Notes: generated from the letters alone by a model not told the origin. Shown: positions 15,818-25,398, counted from the stretch's first letter. The stretch is 64,000 nt of DNA from CAIKMD01 sp035605975 (GCA_035605975.1 DATNGG010000104.1:43323-107322), one strand, 5' to 3'. Numbers and translations are program-made.

Positions 15818-16861
15818 ATGAGGCGATTGGTTCTGGGGGTTTTCTGTCTCGTCATGACGGGGTTTTTGCCCGCCGTCGCGCAGCCGCGCGCGACGATAAC
15901 AATGGGCGTCATCACCCTCGTCTCTTCGGCACCGGCCTATATTGCCGCCGAGAAAGGATATTTTCGCGAGGCGGGCCTCGAGGTGCAGATCGAGCCGATC
16001 GAGACGACCGGAAACGCGATGCCGCTTTTGGCCAGCGACCGCATGCAGATTCTGGTCGGCGGGGTCAGCGCCGCCTATTGGAACGCGCTCGCCAACAATC
16101 TGCCGGTCATCATGGCGTTCGACAGCGCGTCGAGCCCGGTCTATGTCGATATCCTGCTGCGCCCCGATCTGGTCGAAAAGATTTCAAGCGCCGCCGATCT
16201 GAAAACCCGCACCGTCGCCGTCACCGCGCCGGGTGCGATCCCGGTCTATCAATTGGCGAAGCTCCTGCAGACGGGGCATTTATCGCTCGGCGACGTCAAT
16301 CTCAAATACATGCCAATGCCGCAAATGACCGTTGCGCTCGCCAATAGCGCGGTCGATGCGGCGTTGATGGCGCCGCCGCTCAACGCCATGGCGGTGCAGA
16401 AAAAGGCCGCGGTGCATTGGCAGGATCTCGACGATGTCATTCGGCCGCAGCCGATGGAGCTCGCGGTCTACACCGCCAACAGCGACTGGGTGAAGCAGCG
16501 TGGCGACGATGCGCGCAAGCTGTTCCTCGCTCTCGGCCGCGCCGCACGCGACTATTGCCAGGCCTATCACGGCGGCCCCAACCGGGCCGAAGTCGAGGAC
16601 ATCATGGTGAAGTACAAGGTCGCGCCCAACCGCGCGCTGCTCGATAAAATGCCGTGGCAAGCGCGCGATCCCAATGGGCGCATCAACCTCGCCAGCATCG
16701 AGGACATTCAGGAGCTGTTCTTCGCCACCGGCATGGCCAAGAAGAAATTCGCCGGCACCCGCCTGGTCGATGGCAGCTTCGCCGATTACGTGGCGGCAAA
16801 GCTGGGACCCTTCGCGCTGGTCAATTCCGACAGCAAAAAGGCGGGCTGCCGCGCTCCGTAG
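15818..16861 (+). CDS. ABC transporter substrate-binding protein, NMT1/TAXI-like
   Basis: 347 aa with a signal peptide (MRRLVLGVFCLVMTGFLPAV, cut near AVA-Q). Mature signature: TMGVITLVSSAPAYIAAEKG, YFREAGLEVQIEPIE, then LVGGVSAAYWNAL, typical of NMT1-like periplasmic receptors for small organic anions or amines. The first ATG before a signal peptide is at 15818. No permease or ATPase gene is nearby. It is divergent from the monooxygenase gene with a 240-base shared promoter region. Confidence 0.8.
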   Translation: MRRLVLGVFCLVMTGFLPAVAQPRATITMGVITLVSSAPAYIAAEKGYFREAGLEVQIEPIETTGNAMPLLASDRMQILVGGVSAAYWNALANNLPVIMAFDSASSPVYVDILLRPDLVEKISSAADLKTRTVAVTAPGAIPVYQLAKLLQTGHLSLGDVNLKYMPMPQMTVALANSAVDAALMAPPLNAMAVQKKAAVHWQDLDDVIRPQPMELAVYTANSDWVKQRGDDARKLFLALGRAARDYCQAYHGGPNRAEVEDIMVKYKVAPNRALLDKMPWQARDPNGRINLASIEDIQELFFATGMAKKKFAGTRLVDGSFADYVAAKLGPFALVNSDSKKAGCRAP

Positions 16862-16979
16862 CTGGCTCTCTCGCTGCCTGGAACGCGATCTGCTTGGCCT
16901 CGCATGCGTGCGCTTCAGTGGCGTTGCGAGGCTTATTTTCTCTGGTTTAGATGGCCTTGCTCACGTCAACCTGGAGACC

Positions 16980-17001
16980 AGCCGGTGAGCGCGGACCGGC
17001 T
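16980..17001 (+). terminator. Possible terminator hairpin
   Basis: AGCCGGT / ACCGGCT, a 7-bp perfect stem with an 8-base loop, followed by the T-rich GATTTGGTTTGACGG. It lies about 120 bases after the binding-protein gene and before the convergent DUF1345 gene. Confidence 0.35.
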
Positions 17002-17031
17002 GATTTGGTTTGACGGTTTGTTCTGTTCAAT

Positions 17032-17688
17032 TCAGCCTTGTGCCGTTCGCGAAACAACCGCATTGACCGCCATGGCGATCAAGATCGTGTTGAAGAAAAA
17101 CGATACCACCGCATGCCAAGTGACTGCCCGACGCATTGGTGTGGTGAGGACGTTCGTATCCGATGTTTGCGCTGTCATTCCGATGACGAAGGAAAAATAG
17201 AGAAACTCCCAAATGCCGGGCTCGCGTCCGTCGTGAAAATCCAGGGGACGCTTCGTCTCTTGGCCGCGCTTTTCTTCATGATAAAAGAGATTTGAATAGT
17301 GCGCCGCTTCGTTCAGTTGGATCACGAACCAACCCAGCGGTGCGCCGGCCAGCAATGTTGCCAACCCTATCGGATCATCTGCACTCTTGTCGTTGAGCGT
17401 CTTAAAAATAGCGATGCAGGTATAGGAAACGACCACGAGAATGATAAAGAAAACGACCCCAGCGCCTTCATCCTCGACCTGCGCGCGCCGCTTAAGATAA
17501 TCCGAATCTACCCGGACAACCACGATTATGAAGGCAACGATATAGGCAAGAAAGAATGCGTCACCAGCAATCGCCAGCGGCATTTTCCAATGCGCGGCAG
17601 TGGCGCTCGCCCAGATCAAGAGAGCGATCATGAGTGAAACATAGAACTTACTGTGGTGGTGCCAGGAGGCGGTCAAGAAGCCGGTCAT
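17032..17688 (-). CDS. DUF1345-family membrane protein
   Basis: 218 aa with about five membrane helices. The C-terminal half has the DUF1345 hallmark YFSFVIGMTAQTSDTNV, then MRRAVTWHAVVSFFFNT, which ends in a final helix. The molecular role of the family is unknown. GC content is clearly lower than in the neighbours (about 42-50% in sampled lines against about 67%), and the gene lies just beyond the 3' end of tRNA-Glu, both signs of acquisition. The start at 17688 is tentative; the frame is open to 17796. Confidence 0.75.
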   Translation of the reverse strand: MTGFLTASWHHHSKFYVSLMIALLIWASATAAHWKMPLAIAGDAFFLAYIVAFIIVVVRVDSDYLKRRAQVEDEGAGVVFFIILVVVSYTCIAIFKTLNDKSADDPIGLATLLAGAPLGWFVIQLNEAAHYSNLFYHEEKRGQETKRPLDFHDGREPGIWEFLYFSFVIGMTAQTSDTNVLTTPMRRAVTWHAVVSFFFNTILIAMAVNAVVSRTAQG

Positions 17689-17715
17689 CCTGGATGCAAC
17701 AAACGGTTCTGCCCT

Positions 17716-17743
17716 TTGTTCCTGGCTTCTTGTTCCTGGCTTC
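17716..17743. repeat. 14-bp perfect tandem repeat (two copies)
   Basis: TTGTTCCTGGCTTC occurs twice back to back at 17716-17729 and 17730-17743, in the low-GC stretch between the DUF1345 gene and tRNA-Glu. The unit length is not a multiple of three, which argues against the upstream extension of the DUF1345 frame being coding. Confidence 0.85.
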
Positions 17744-17863
17744 GAATGAGACTCGCCGCGCGATCGTGCGGAGCTTTCTTCTACAGCAATCTCCAACGCG
17801 GATCGGTATGCTCGATTTCGGCGGTAAAGACAGCCGGCCTACCTTGACCCGCCCAAGAGCGAT

Positions 17864-17939
17864 TGGCGTCCCCAAGGGGATTCGAACCCCTGTTACCGCC
17901 GTGAAAGGGCGGTGTCCTAGGCCTCTAGACGATGGGGAC
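17864..17939 (-). tRNA. tRNA-Glu (anticodon UUC)
   Basis: 76 nt with the CCA encoded. Acceptor stem GTCCCCA / TGGGGAC; D arm TCGTCTAGAGGCCTAGGACA; anticodon stem-loop CCGCC-CTTTCAC-GGCGG with TTC; T arm CAGGGGTTCGAATCCCCT; discriminator G followed by CCA. All stems pair fully. Confidence 0.97.
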
Positions 17940-18050
17940 GCGGCTCGGCCGAAAGGGTCTACCGGCTGGGCGCCGCTAAATCAAGCCGCGGCTGCGGCGC
18001 GATGCCTCAAGCACTCGACGGCGGCAGGCGCGCCCTGCACTATGCGCGCC

Positions 18051-19967
18051 ATGTGCGGCGTCGCCGGCATTTTCGATCCTCGCGCGCGCGGCGGCCCGGG
18101 CGCCCTTGCCGCCGCGGCGCAGCGCATGACCGCGGCACTCCATCATCGCGGACCGGATGCCGGCGATCTCTGGGTGGACGAAGCTGCCGGCATCGCCCTC
18201 GGGCATCGGCGGTTGTCGATCATCGACCTCTCGCCCACAGGGGCGCAGCCCATGCTCTCGTCCTGCGGCCGCTTCGTCCTCTCCTTCAATGGCGAGATCT
18301 ATAATTTCCGCGCGCTCCGCGCGGAGCTCGAAGCCGCGGGCCGGCGCTTCCGCGGCCAGTGCGACACCGAGGTGATCGTCGAGGGCGTCGCGCAATGGGG
18401 CGTCGAGGCGACGATCCCGCGGCTCGTCGGCATGTTCGCTCTGGCGATGTGGGACCGGCAGGAGCGCATGCTCTATCTCGTGCGCGACCGGCTCGGCATC
18501 AAGCCGCTCTATTGGCAGCAGCGCGGCACGCGGTTGATCTTCGGCTCGGAATTGAAGGCGCTCCGCGCCGATCCCGGCTTCGAGAGCAAGCTCGATCGCG
18601 ACGCGCTCGCGCTGTTCCTGCGTCTCGCCTATGTGCCGGCGCCGACCACCATCTATGACGGCGTGAAGAAGCTCGCGCCCGGCACGATCCTGATCGCACG
18701 CGAAGGCGCCGAGCCGGAGCTCAAGCCTTTCTGGTCGCTCGAGGATGTCGTGCGCGACGGGCTCGCGCAGCGCTTCGACGGCAGCGAGGACGAGGCCATC
18801 AACGCGCTCGATACGCTGCTCGGCGAGGCCGTCCGCTGCCGCATGATCGCCGACGTGCCGCTGGGCGCCTTCCTCTCGGGAGGGATCGATTCCTCGGCTG
18901 TCGTCGCGCTGATGCAGGCGAGCAATCCGCAGAAGGTCAAGACCTTCACCATCGGCTTTCGCGAGACGGGCTATGACGAGGCGCCCGACGCGCATGCGGT
19001 GGCGACGCATCTCGGAACGGATCACACGGCGCTCTATGTCTCGCCCGAGCATGCGCGCGCGGTGATCCCGCGCCTTCCCGAGATCTATGACGAGCCCTTC
19101 GCCGACCCCTCGCAAATCCCGACCTTCCTGATCTCGGAATTGACGCGCCGCCACGTCACCGTCGCGCTCTCGGGGGATGGCGGCGATGAGATGTTCGGCG
19201 GCTACAACCGCTATCTGCAACTCCGCCGCTTGATCGCAGCGCTCGAATCCCTGCCGGCCGGCGCATCCGCCGCGCTCGCCGCGTTCTTGCGCGCCCTGCC
19301 GCTCGGCGCTTGGTCGGCTTTGGGCCGGGGGCCGCTGCTCGGCGACAAGGCGCAGAAGCTCGCTCTCATGCTCGAAGGCGGCGGCGAGCAATTCTATCGC
19401 CGTCTCGTCTCGCATTGGTGGAACGCGGAGGAGCTCGTTGCGGGCGCGGCCGCGCCGCGCTTCCTCGCCGACGACACGCGGGCGGGCGCCTTCATCCGCG
19501 ATCGTGCCGAGCGGATGCAATATCTCGACACGATGACCTATCTGCCCGACGATATTTTGACGAAGCTCGACCGTGCCTCGATGGCCGTATCCTTGGAAGC
19601 ACGCGTGCCGCTGATCGATCACCGCGTCGCCGCCTTTGCCTGGCGCCTTCCGTCTGCCTGGAAGGCACGGCCGGGCGCCGGCAAATATCTTCTCCGCCGC
19701 GTGCTCGAGCGCTATGTCCCGCGGCAACTTTTCGAGCGGCCGAAGCAGGGTTTCGCCGTGCCGATCGACAGCTGGCTCAGAGGACCGCTGCGCGATTGGG
19801 CGGAAAGCCTGCTCGATCCCGAGCGGCTCCGGCGCGAGGGCATTCTCGCGCCCGAGCCGATCGGGCAGCGCTGGCGTGAGCATTTGGCGGGCAAGCGCAA
19901 TTGGCAATATTCGCTGTGGAACGTGCTGATGTTCCAGGCCTGGAAAGAGCGCTGGCTGGCGAATTAG
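18051..19967 (+). CDS. asnB: Asparagine synthase, glutamine-hydrolysing
   Basis: 638 aa. The mature N-terminal Cys nucleophile is Cys2 in MCGVAGIF, which fixes the start at 18051 although an in-frame ATG lies 9 bases upstream. Class II glutaminase domain (about 1-205; HHRGPD, FNGEIYNFRAL), then the ATP-pyrophosphatase synthetase domain with GAFLSGGIDSSAVVAL and LSGDGGDEMFGGYNRY. It makes asparagine, or amidates another carboxylate, from glutamine and ATP. The length matches the 630-650 aa AsnB branch often found in polysaccharide or exosortase-type clusters, but this one is a solitary gene whose stop overlaps that of the convergent recJ. Confidence 0.92.
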   Translation: MCGVAGIFDPRARGGPGALAAAAQRMTAALHHRGPDAGDLWVDEAAGIALGHRRLSIIDLSPTGAQPMLSSCGRFVLSFNGEIYNFRALRAELEAAGRRFRGQCDTEVIVEGVAQWGVEATIPRLVGMFALAMWDRQERMLYLVRDRLGIKPLYWQQRGTRLIFGSELKALRADPGFESKLDRDALALFLRLAYVPAPTTIYDGVKKLAPGTILIAREGAEPELKPFWSLEDVVRDGLAQRFDGSEDEAINALDTLLGEAVRCRMIADVPLGAFLSGGIDSSAVVALMQASNPQKVKTFTIGFRETGYDEAPDAHAVATHLGTDHTALYVSPEHARAVIPRLPEIYDEPFADPSQIPTFLISELTRRHVTVALSGDGGDEMFGGYNRYLQLRRLIAALESLPAGASAALAAFLRALPLGAWSALGRGPLLGDKAQKLALMLEGGGEQFYRRLVSHWWNAEELVAGAAAPRFLADDTRAGAFIRDRAERMQYLDTMTYLPDDILTKLDRASMAVSLEARVPLIDHRVAAFAWRLPSAWKARPGAGKYLLRRVLERYVPRQLFERPKQGFAVPIDSWLRGPLRDWAESLLDPERLRREGILAPEPIGQRWREHLAGKRNWQYSLWNVLMFQAWKERWLAN

Positions 19968-21769
19968 CGCGCGGCGAGCGCTGGCGCCGCGTCGTCGATC
20001 ATCAGCTGGACGCCCTCGCGGCCCTGCCAATTGTCGGCGCGCAGATGGCCGGCGATATGGAAACCCGCCCCTTGCGCATTAAGAAGCGCGCGGCCGAGCG
20101 CGTTGTCGCGCTCGCCATTGAGCGCGCGGAAGGCAATCGCTTTGAGGCGCCCGCTGCCCGCACCATCGGCGAAGACGCAGCGCACATGCTCGGTACCGAC
20201 GATGTCGGCCTTCACCACGCGCAGATTGGCGAGGGCGAAGCGCGGCTCGGAATTGGCGGCACCGAACGGGCCGATGCGCTCGATCAGCGCGGCGAGACCG
20301 GGCGTCGCGGCGGCAACCGCCAGGGCACCGTCGATGTGCAGCTCCGGCATGGCATCTGCTTCGCCGAGTGCGGCGGCGACGCGCGCCTCGAGAAATTCGC
20401 GCAACGGCCCGAGCTTTGCCTCCTCGACGGTGAAGCCCGCGGCCATCGCATGGCCGCCGCCATTGACGAGCAGCCCCGCCTGCTGCGCGGCGATGACGAT
20501 CGGACCCAAAGCGAGGCCCGGCACGGAGCGTCCCGAGCCCCGGCCGATACCGCCCGAGAGTGCGACGACGCAAGCCGGACGGTTGTAACGCTCTTTGAGG
20601 CGGCTCGCGACGATGCCGATGACGCCGGGATGCCAGTTCTCGCCTGCGGCGAGGACGAGCGCGCCACCCGGATCGCGCTCGACCGCGGCGATGGCCTGCG
20701 CCAGGACCTGTGCCTCGATCGCGCGCCGCTCGGCGTTGAGCGCGTGGAGATGGGCCGCGAGCGTGCGCGCCTCCTCCGGATCCTCGGTCGCGAGCAGCCG
20801 CGCGCCGAGATCGGCCTCGCCGACGCGGCCGCCGGCATTGACGCGCGGGCCCAAGATGAACCCCGCGTGATAGGCGTCGAGCTTCTCGCCGATCCCGGCC
20901 GCATCGCCCAAAGCGGCAAGGCCGATATTGCCGCGCCGGCGCATGATTTTGAGGCCTTGCGCGACGAGCGCGCGGTTGACGCCGGTTAGGGGCACGACAT
21001 CGCACACCGTGCCAAGCGCCACGAGATCGAGCAGTTGCATCAGATCGGGCTCGCCCCGCTCGCGATACCAGCCGGCTTGGCGCAGCGCGCGGTTGACGCC
21101 CGCGACGAGCAGGAAAGTCACGCCGACCGCCGCCAGCATGCCGTGCGGGCTCGCCTCGTCGACCCGGTTCGGATCGATCACCGCGAGTGCGCGCGGCAGC
21201 GCCGGATCGCCGAGATGATGGTCGACGACAATGACGTCGAGCCCGCTCTCCGCCGCGCTGCCGAGCGCTTCCTGCGAGCTGATCCCGCAATCGACGGTGA
21301 CGACGACACCCGCGCCGCGCTCCTTGAGCTTTGCGAGGGCGGCGGCGTTGGGGCCATAGCCTTCGCGCTGACGGTCGGGGATGTAGAGCGTGGTCTTGGC
21401 GCCGACCGCGCGGAAAAACCGCTGCAGTAGCGCCGAGGAGGTCGCGCCGTCGACATCGTAATCGCCGAAAACGCCGATGAGCTCGCCGCCGCAAACCGCA
21501 TCGACAAGCCGCGCGACCGCCTTGTCCATGTCCTTCAGATGCAACGGATCGGGAAGAGCCTCGCGGAGCGTCGGCGCAAGAAAGCCCTCGGCATTCTCGA
21601 TGCCGATGCCGCGCCCGGAGAGAAGGCGGCCGATGATCTCGGGCAGACCGAAGCGTTGCGCCAAGGCGAGGCCGGCGCGGTCGTCGCCGCCGCGCGCGCG
21701 CCAAAGCCGCCCCGAGAGCGAGCACTCGACGCCGAGGACGGCCGCTCTTGCCGAGGCGTCGAGGCTCAC
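19964..21769 (-). CDS. recJ: RecJ, single-stranded-DNA-specific 5'-3' exonuclease
   Basis: 601 aa. DHH phosphoesterase motifs: GVFGDYDVDGATSSA (motif I), TVDCGIS, and VIVVDHHLGDP; the DHHA1 domain contains NGGGHAMAAGF. It degrades single-stranded DNA in recombination and mismatch repair. It is translationally coupled to glpX upstream by a 4-base overlap, an arrangement also seen in other alphaproteobacteria. Confidence 0.95.
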   Translation of the reverse strand: MSLDASARAAVLGVECSLSGRLWRARGGDDRAGLALAQRFGLPEIIGRLLSGRGIGIENAEGFLAPTLREALPDPLHLKDMDKAVARLVDAVCGGELIGVFGDYDVDGATSSALLQRFFRAVGAKTTLYIPDRQREGYGPNAAALAKLKERGAGVVVTVDCGISSQEALGSAAESGLDVIVVDHHLGDPALPRALAVIDPNRVDEASPHGMLAAVGVTFLLVAGVNRALRQAGWYRERGEPDLMQLLDLVALGTVCDVVPLTGVNRALVAQGLKIMRRRGNIGLAALGDAAGIGEKLDAYHAGFILGPRVNAGGRVGEADLGARLLATEDPEEARTLAAHLHALNAERRAIEAQVLAQAIAAVERDPGGALVLAAGENWHPGVIGIVASRLKERYNRPACVVALSGGIGRGSGRSVPGLALGPIVIAAQQAGLLVNGGGHAMAAGFTVEEAKLGPLREFLEARVAAALGEADAMPELHIDGALAVAAATPGLAALIERIGPFGAANSEPRFALANLRVVKADIVGTEHVRCVFADGAGSGRLKAIAFRALNGERDNALGRALLNAQGAGFHIAGHLRADNWQGREGVQLMIDDAAPALAAR

Positions 21770-22737
21770 AAGAAAGTCTTACGGTCGAAATTGTGGCTCG
21801 CCTCGATCACGCGCACGGTTCCGGTCTTCGAGCGCATGACGATCGAATGCGTGTGCGCGCCGCCCGGAAAGCGGCGCACGCCCTGCAGCATGCTGCCCGA
21901 AGTCACGCCGGTCGCGGCGAACATGACCTCGCCCTTGGCCAGATCGTGGAGACCATATTTGCGGTTGAAATCCTTGATGCCGAGCTTGGTCGCGCGCCCG
22001 CGCTCGTCGTCGTTGCGAAAGAGCAGCCGGCCCTGCATAAAGCCGCCGATGCAGCGCAGCGCCGCCGCCGCGAGCACGCCCTCGGGCGCGCCGCCCGAGC
22101 CGACATAAAGATCGACGCCGCTATCCGCGCGCGAGGTCGCGATCACGCCGCTGACATCGCCGTCCGAGATCAACATGATGCGCGCCCCCGCCTCGCGCAC
22201 CTTGACGATGAGCTCGGCATGGCGCGGCCGGTCGAGAATGCAAACGACGAGATCCGACACCTCGGCCTTCTTTGCCTTGGCGAGGCTCTTGAGATTGGCG
22301 GCGGGCGTCTCGTCGAGATCGACCACATCGCCGAAGCCTTGGCCGATGGCGATCTTGTCCATATAGACGTCGGGTGCGTTGAGGAAGCCCTTCGATTCCG
22401 CCATGGCGATGACCGCGAGCGCGTTCTGCCCGCCCTTTGCCGTGATCGTCGTGCCTTCCAACGGATCGAGCGCGATGTCGATCTTGGGCCCATGGCCGGT
22501 GCCGACCTTCTCGCCGATATAGAGCATCGGCGCCTCGTCGCGCTCGCCCTCGCCGATCACCACCGTGCCCTCGATGGCGAGGCCGTTGAGCGCGGTGCGC
22601 ATCGCATCGACCGCCGCCTGATCGGCGGCTTTTTCATCGCCTCGCCCCATCAGCTTCGACGCCGCCAGCGCCGCCGCTTCGGTGACGCGGACCGCTTCGA
22701 GCGCGAGATTGCGGTCCATTTGAGCGTAATCGGCCAT
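21766..22737 (-). CDS. glpX: Class II fructose-1,6-bisphosphatase
   Basis: 323 aa. Lithium-sensitive phosphatase signatures: GEGERDEAPMLYIGEKVG (metal-binding Glu/Asp) and DPLEGTTITAKGGQNALAVI. It dephosphorylates fructose-1,6-bisphosphate in gluconeogenesis, and possibly sedoheptulose-1,7-bisphosphate. It lies 14 bases after hom on the same strand, giving the operon hom-glpX-recJ. Confidence 0.95.
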   Translation of the reverse strand: MADYAQMDRNLALEAVRVTEAAALAASKLMGRGDEKAADQAAVDAMRTALNGLAIEGTVVIGEGERDEAPMLYIGEKVGTGHGPKIDIALDPLEGTTITAKGGQNALAVIAMAESKGFLNAPDVYMDKIAIGQGFGDVVDLDETPAANLKSLAKAKKAEVSDLVVCILDRPRHAELIVKVREAGARIMLISDGDVSGVIATSRADSGVDLYVGSGGAPEGVLAAAALRCIGGFMQGRLLFRNDDERGRATKLGIKDFNRKYGLHDLAKGEVMFAATGVTSGSMLQGVRRFPGGAHTHSIVMRSKTGTVRVIEASHNFDRKTFL

Positions 22738-22751
22738 CGCTTCCTTCCTCC

Positions 22752-24044
22752 TCAGAGATTCTCGACGCGGATCATGCGCGGCGGCTCGAGCACGGTGTCG
22801 AGCGCCCTGATGCGCTCGAGCGCGCGCAGCATCGCCGCTTCCTCGGTGTCATGGGTGGTGAGCACGATCGGCACGGCCTCGCCGGGCGCGCGTCCGCGCT
22901 GCAGCATCTGCTCCATCGATACGGATTCATCGCGGAAGGCGGCGGTGATATCGGCGATCACCCCCGGCCGGTCGACGACCATCAGCCGCACATAGAAAGC
23001 GCCGCAATGCTTGGCCATCGGCGAGGCGGGCCGCTCGGTCAGCGCCGTTGCCGGAACCGCGAAGCCCGGCGCCCCGCGCCCGGTGGCGATATCGAGCAGA
23101 TCGGCGACCACCGCCGAGGCGGTCGGATCGGCGCCGGCGCCGCGGCCTTCGAGCACGACGCGGCCGACGAAATCGCCCTCGATCATCACCGCGTTGAACA
23201 CGCCCTCGACATGCGCGAGCGGCGCCGAGAGCGGCACCATGCAGGGGTGGACGCGCTGCTCGATGCCGTGCTCCGTCAGCCGCGCGAGGCCGAGGAGCTT
23301 GATGCGGTAGCCGAGATCTTGGGCAAAGGCGATGTCGAGCGCGGTGACGTGGCGGATGCCTTCGACATGGACGCCGGCGAAATTGACCGCGTTGCCGAAG
23401 GCCACCGCGGCCAGGAGCGCCAATTTATGGGCGGCATCGATGCCATCGATATCGAAGCTCGGATCGGCCTCGGCATAGCCGAGGCTTTGCGCCTCGGCGA
23501 GCACCGCGGCGAAATCGCGACCCGATTCGCGCATCTGCGAGAGGATGTAGTTGCAAGTTCCGTTGAGAATGCCGCAGACACCTAGCAGGTGATTGGCGGC
23601 CAAGCCCTCGCGCAGCGCCTTGAGGATCGGAATGCCGCCGGCAACCGCCGCCTCGAAGCCGAGCGCCACGCCCTTCTCCTCGGCGCGCCGCGCGAGCGCG
23701 GTTCCGTGATGGGCGAGCAGAGCCTTGTTCGCGGTGACGACATGCCTGCCGCGCTCGAGCGCGCTCGTCACCACTTGGCGTGCGACCCCGTCGCTGCCGC
23801 CGATCAGCTCGACCACGACATCGATGCCCGGCAGTGCCGTCATTGCGACTGCATCCTCGTGCCAGGGAACGCCGCTCAGATCGATCAGGCGCTCGCGCGC
23901 GCGGTCGCGCGCCGAAACCGCCGCCAGCTCCAATTTGCGCCCGGCATGCCGCTCGAGCAGCGCCGCGTTCCGGCGCAGCAGTGCGACCACGCCGGCGCCG
24001 ACGGTGCCGAGGCCGGCAATGGCGATCTTCAGTGGCGGTTTCAT
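22752..24044 (-). CDS. hom: Homoserine dehydrogenase
   Basis: 430 aa. NAD(P)-binding IAIAGLGTVGAGVVALL at the N-terminus, catalytic-domain motifs (LGVCGILNGTCNYILSQM, EADPSFDIDGIDAAHKLALL), and a C-terminal ACT domain (VVDRPGVIADITAAFRD) for threonine feedback. It reduces aspartate semialdehyde to homoserine for threonine and methionine synthesis. The start at 24044 is the ATG directly before the Rossmann strand; the frame continues upstream without recognisable sequence. Between it and the next gene (24045-24189) I see no other gene. Confidence 0.94.
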   Translation of the reverse strand: MKPPLKIAIAGLGTVGAGVVALLRRNAALLERHAGRKLELAAVSARDRARERLIDLSGVPWHEDAVAMTALPGIDVVVELIGGSDGVARQVVTSALERGRHVVTANKALLAHHGTALARRAEEKGVALGFEAAVAGGIPILKALREGLAANHLLGVCGILNGTCNYILSQMRESGRDFAAVLAEAQSLGYAEADPSFDIDGIDAAHKLALLAAVAFGNAVNFAGVHVEGIRHVTALDIAFAQDLGYRIKLLGLARLTEHGIEQRVHPCMVPLSAPLAHVEGVFNAVMIEGDFVGRVVLEGRGAGADPTASAVVADLLDIATGRGAPGFAVPATALTERPASPMAKHCGAFYVRLMVVDRPGVIADITAAFRDESVSMEQMLQRGRAPGEAVPIVLTTHDTEEAAMLRALERIRALDTVLEPPRMIRVENL

Positions 24045-24189
24045 GACAAGCTGCGCGGCTCCGGGAAGCGATCGGCGCGCTAGGTTGCGACAGATTCGGT
24101 GCCGTGGCAACGCTTAGTCCGGCGTGCCGGCGCCTCGGGCAACCGGCAACAATGACGCCGCGCGCCAGCCGCATCGCAGGTCGCGCGGC

Positions 24190-25287
24190 TCAATTCTCGA
24201 AGAAGATCTCGGCGCGCGGTACATCCTGGCCGCCGCCGGCCGCCACAGGCGCGGCTTCGACCGCGATGTCCTTGCTTGGGACGCCTTTGTCGGAGAGCGC
24301 GACCGCCACGGCTTGCGCGCGATTGAGCGCCAGGTTGAATCCGGCCACGGCCGCATTGGGGCCGGCCGCCTCGCCATGGCCGACGATGCGGATCTTCCCG
24401 CCATCCTTGACGTGCTGCTTCACGATCGCATCGATGGTGTCGTCGACCTTGTCCGAAAGCAGCGCCGAGCCCGAGGCGAAGCTCACATCGGCGATGTGAT
24501 GCATGGCGGCGTGGCGCGCATCCGATGCGGCGGTCGGCGCGGCTGATGCGGTCTTCTCGCCGCCCGCTGTCGCGGTATGGTCGGGCGGCGGAATATTCGG
24601 CGGCGGCGGCGCCGCCATGACCGTATCGGTGGGCGGTATCGCGGCGGCGGTCGGCGCCGGCGGGGCTTTGGCCTTGGCCGCGGTCGAGCCGGCAGGCGGA
24701 ATGCGCGGCGGGGGCGGCGCGGGCGTCACCGCCTCGCCGCTCGGCGGGTTGCTGATTTGCGGGCTCTGCAGCGACGACTCGGCGGGCGGCGCCTCGCTGC
24801 CGCGTGCCGGCGGCCGTGCCTTGGCGAGCTTATCCCCGGACGATTGCGCCCGATCGGGCGTCGGCGCGGGTTTCGCCGCGGAGGGAGCGGCCGGGCCGGC
24901 CGCGCTCTTGGCCGTCGGCTCGGGCGGCGGCGGCGGGGGTGCGCCCGGCGCGGCACGCCCGGCGCGCAAATCGTCATTCGCGTATTTGGCGTTGTTCCGG
25001 TCGGCGATCAGGCTGTCGACCAGCTTGTCGCGATCGATGGTGCTGAGCGCCGTTTCCGGCGCATCGGGCACCGTGCCGAGATTGGGGAAAGGCTCGTTGC
25101 TGCCTTCCTTGAGGTTTTCCTCGTTCTGGCCCTTGCCCAGATCGTCATTCTTCGAGGCGCCGGTGATCCCCCGATACCAGGACACCGGATTGACGGCATT
25201 GGGCAGCGAGGAGCAGGCCCCGAGCTGCGCCACAACCGCCGCCAGGACGATCAGCCTTATCTTGCTCCGCACTACCCGGTGTTCCAT
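24190..25287 (-). CDS. OmpA-like outer-membrane lipoprotein with a long Pro/Ala-rich linker
   Basis: 365 aa. Signal peptide with lipobox LGAC, acylated Cys25. A short N-terminal region containing VNPVSWYRGITG is followed by about 150 residues of Pro/Ala-rich linker (about 105-270) and a C-terminal OmpA-like domain (about 275-365) with ADVSFASGSALLSDK, IRIVGHGEAAG and LALNRAQAVAVAL, which would bind peptidoglycan. It probably links the outer membrane to the cell wall. The linker is long for a Pal-type protein. Divergent from phaC. Confidence 0.75.
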   Translation of the reverse strand: MEHRVVRSKIRLIVLAAVVAQLGACSSLPNAVNPVSWYRGITGASKNDDLGKGQNEENLKEGSNEPFPNLGTVPDAPETALSTIDRDKLVDSLIADRNNAKYANDDLRAGRAAPGAPPPPPPEPTAKSAAGPAAPSAAKPAPTPDRAQSSGDKLAKARPPARGSEAPPAESSLQSPQISNPPSGEAVTPAPPPPRIPPAGSTAAKAKAPPAPTAAAIPPTDTVMAAPPPPNIPPPDHTATAGGEKTASAAPTAASDARHAAMHHIADVSFASGSALLSDKVDDTIDAIVKQHVKDGGKIRIVGHGEAAGPNAAVAGFNLALNRAQAVAVALSDKGVPSKDIAVEAAPVAAGGGQDVPRAEIFFEN

Positions 25288-25398
25288 ATAACTGCTCGGC
25301 CCTTGTCGCCGGTGTCATAGATGATTCTCGGCCCGAGGCCAAGAATTGCCGATCCGCGATGCTGGACCAGGCCAGTGCCAGGGCGCAAGGAAGAAAAC

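Noticed and set aside
16860..17030. attachment-site duplicate of the tRNA-Glu 3' end
   Set aside because: I looked for the tRNA 3'-terminal sequence on the far side of the low-GC gene and did not find it by eye.
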